A stretch of 13,968 nt of DNA from CAZNNH01 sp964574335 (GTDB taxonomy: Bacteria; Acidobacteriota; Vicinamibacteria; Fen-336), in contig CAZNNH010000169.1 of the NCBI GenBank assembly GCA_964574335.1, positions 1 to 13,968 on the forward strand, given 5' to 3'. Below the pieces are notes generated by a model that searched no databases, had not been told where the DNA came from, and saw nothing but the letters and a program-made list of their open reading frames with translations. Positions within the stretch are counted from its first letter, which is position 1; every line of letters starts with the position of its first letter. Below are positions 13,914 through 13,968 of the stretch, in pieces. The translations under genes were made by a program, and so were the position numbers.

Positions 13914-13968
13914 TGGTGCCGGAGGTGGGAATCGAACCCACACGAGGCGGAAGCCTCTCGGGATTTTG
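13914..13968 (-). tRNA. tRNA-Leu (anticodon CAA), 5' half beyond window edge
   Basis: The 3' part of a class II tRNA with encoded CCA. From the window edge it reads anticodon and loop CAAAA, the anticodon stem 3' strand TCCCG, a long variable arm (GAGGCTTCCGCCTC), the T arm TGTGGG-TTCGATT-CCCACC and the acceptor strand CTCCGGC. The first visible base is anticodon position 34, so the anticodon is CAA (reads UUG). The 5' half lies outside the window. The acceptor strand is identical to that of tRNA-Leu(GAG) at 5795-5879. Confidence 0.9.

Noticed and set aside
13887..13943. N-terminal 19-residue extension of the PD40 kinase frame
   Set aside because: These codons lie in the tRNA-Leu(CAA) 3' arm and trailer; the ATG at 13886 is the sensible start.
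5795..13968. Segment between two same-strand tRNA-Leu genes as an integrated island
   Set aside because: No integrase, transposase or phage gene is present, the content is housekeeping, and the shared acceptor sequence is expected of leucine tRNAs.

Overview
The window is GC-rich DNA from a bacterial chromosome. The best guess for the host is an Acidobacteriota-like lineage. The main reason is a transmembrane Ser/Thr kinase carrying a long series of TolB/PD40-type repeats, alongside a WD40-fused Ser/Thr kinase, an orphan GspE-N-terminal-domain protein and a bacterial deoxyhypusine-synthase-like gene. Myxococcota-like bacteria are an alternative. No mobile element, CRISPR array or phage gene is visible.

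Left part (1-5.8 kb). A sensor histidine kinase runs off the left edge on the minus strand. A 244-bp divergent promoter region separates it from a plus-strand run of four genes: an orphan MshEN (GspE N-terminal) plus GAF-like protein, a 37-residue very basic protein overlapping it by ATGA, a 56-residue zinc-ribbon protein, and an 893-residue polytopic GT-C-type glycosyltransferase that appears to be an internal tandem duplication. A hairpin and a promoter-like sequence between the second and third genes suggest two transcription units.

Centre and right part (5.8-14 kb), all minus strand. In transcription order: tRNA-Leu(CAA) (cut by the right edge), a transmembrane Ser/Thr kinase with about twelve PD40 repeats, MazG, RNase D, a soluble Ser/Thr kinase with a seven-bladed WD40 propeller, a deoxyhypusine-synthase-like enzyme, and tRNA-Leu(GAG). 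Spacing is tight (27-62 nt, or a 4-nt overlap), so read-through is plausible. Promoter-like hexamers still occur directly before mazG, the deoxyhypusine-synthase-like gene and tRNA-Leu(GAG).

Functionally this is a housekeeping and signalling neighbourhood: nucleotide-pool cleaning (MazG), RNA 3' trimming (RNase D), probable polyamine chemistry, tRNA supply, and several signalling proteins (one histidine kinase, two Ser/Thr kinases, one possible c-di-GMP sensor). No clearly new multi-gene system is evident. The most notable features are the duplicated glycosyltransferase with a degenerate second catalytic loop, a tRNA promoter whose -10 box contains the stop codon of the upstream gene, two candidate leaderless starts, and a tandem 9-bp repeat placed upstream of the histidine-kinase promoter.
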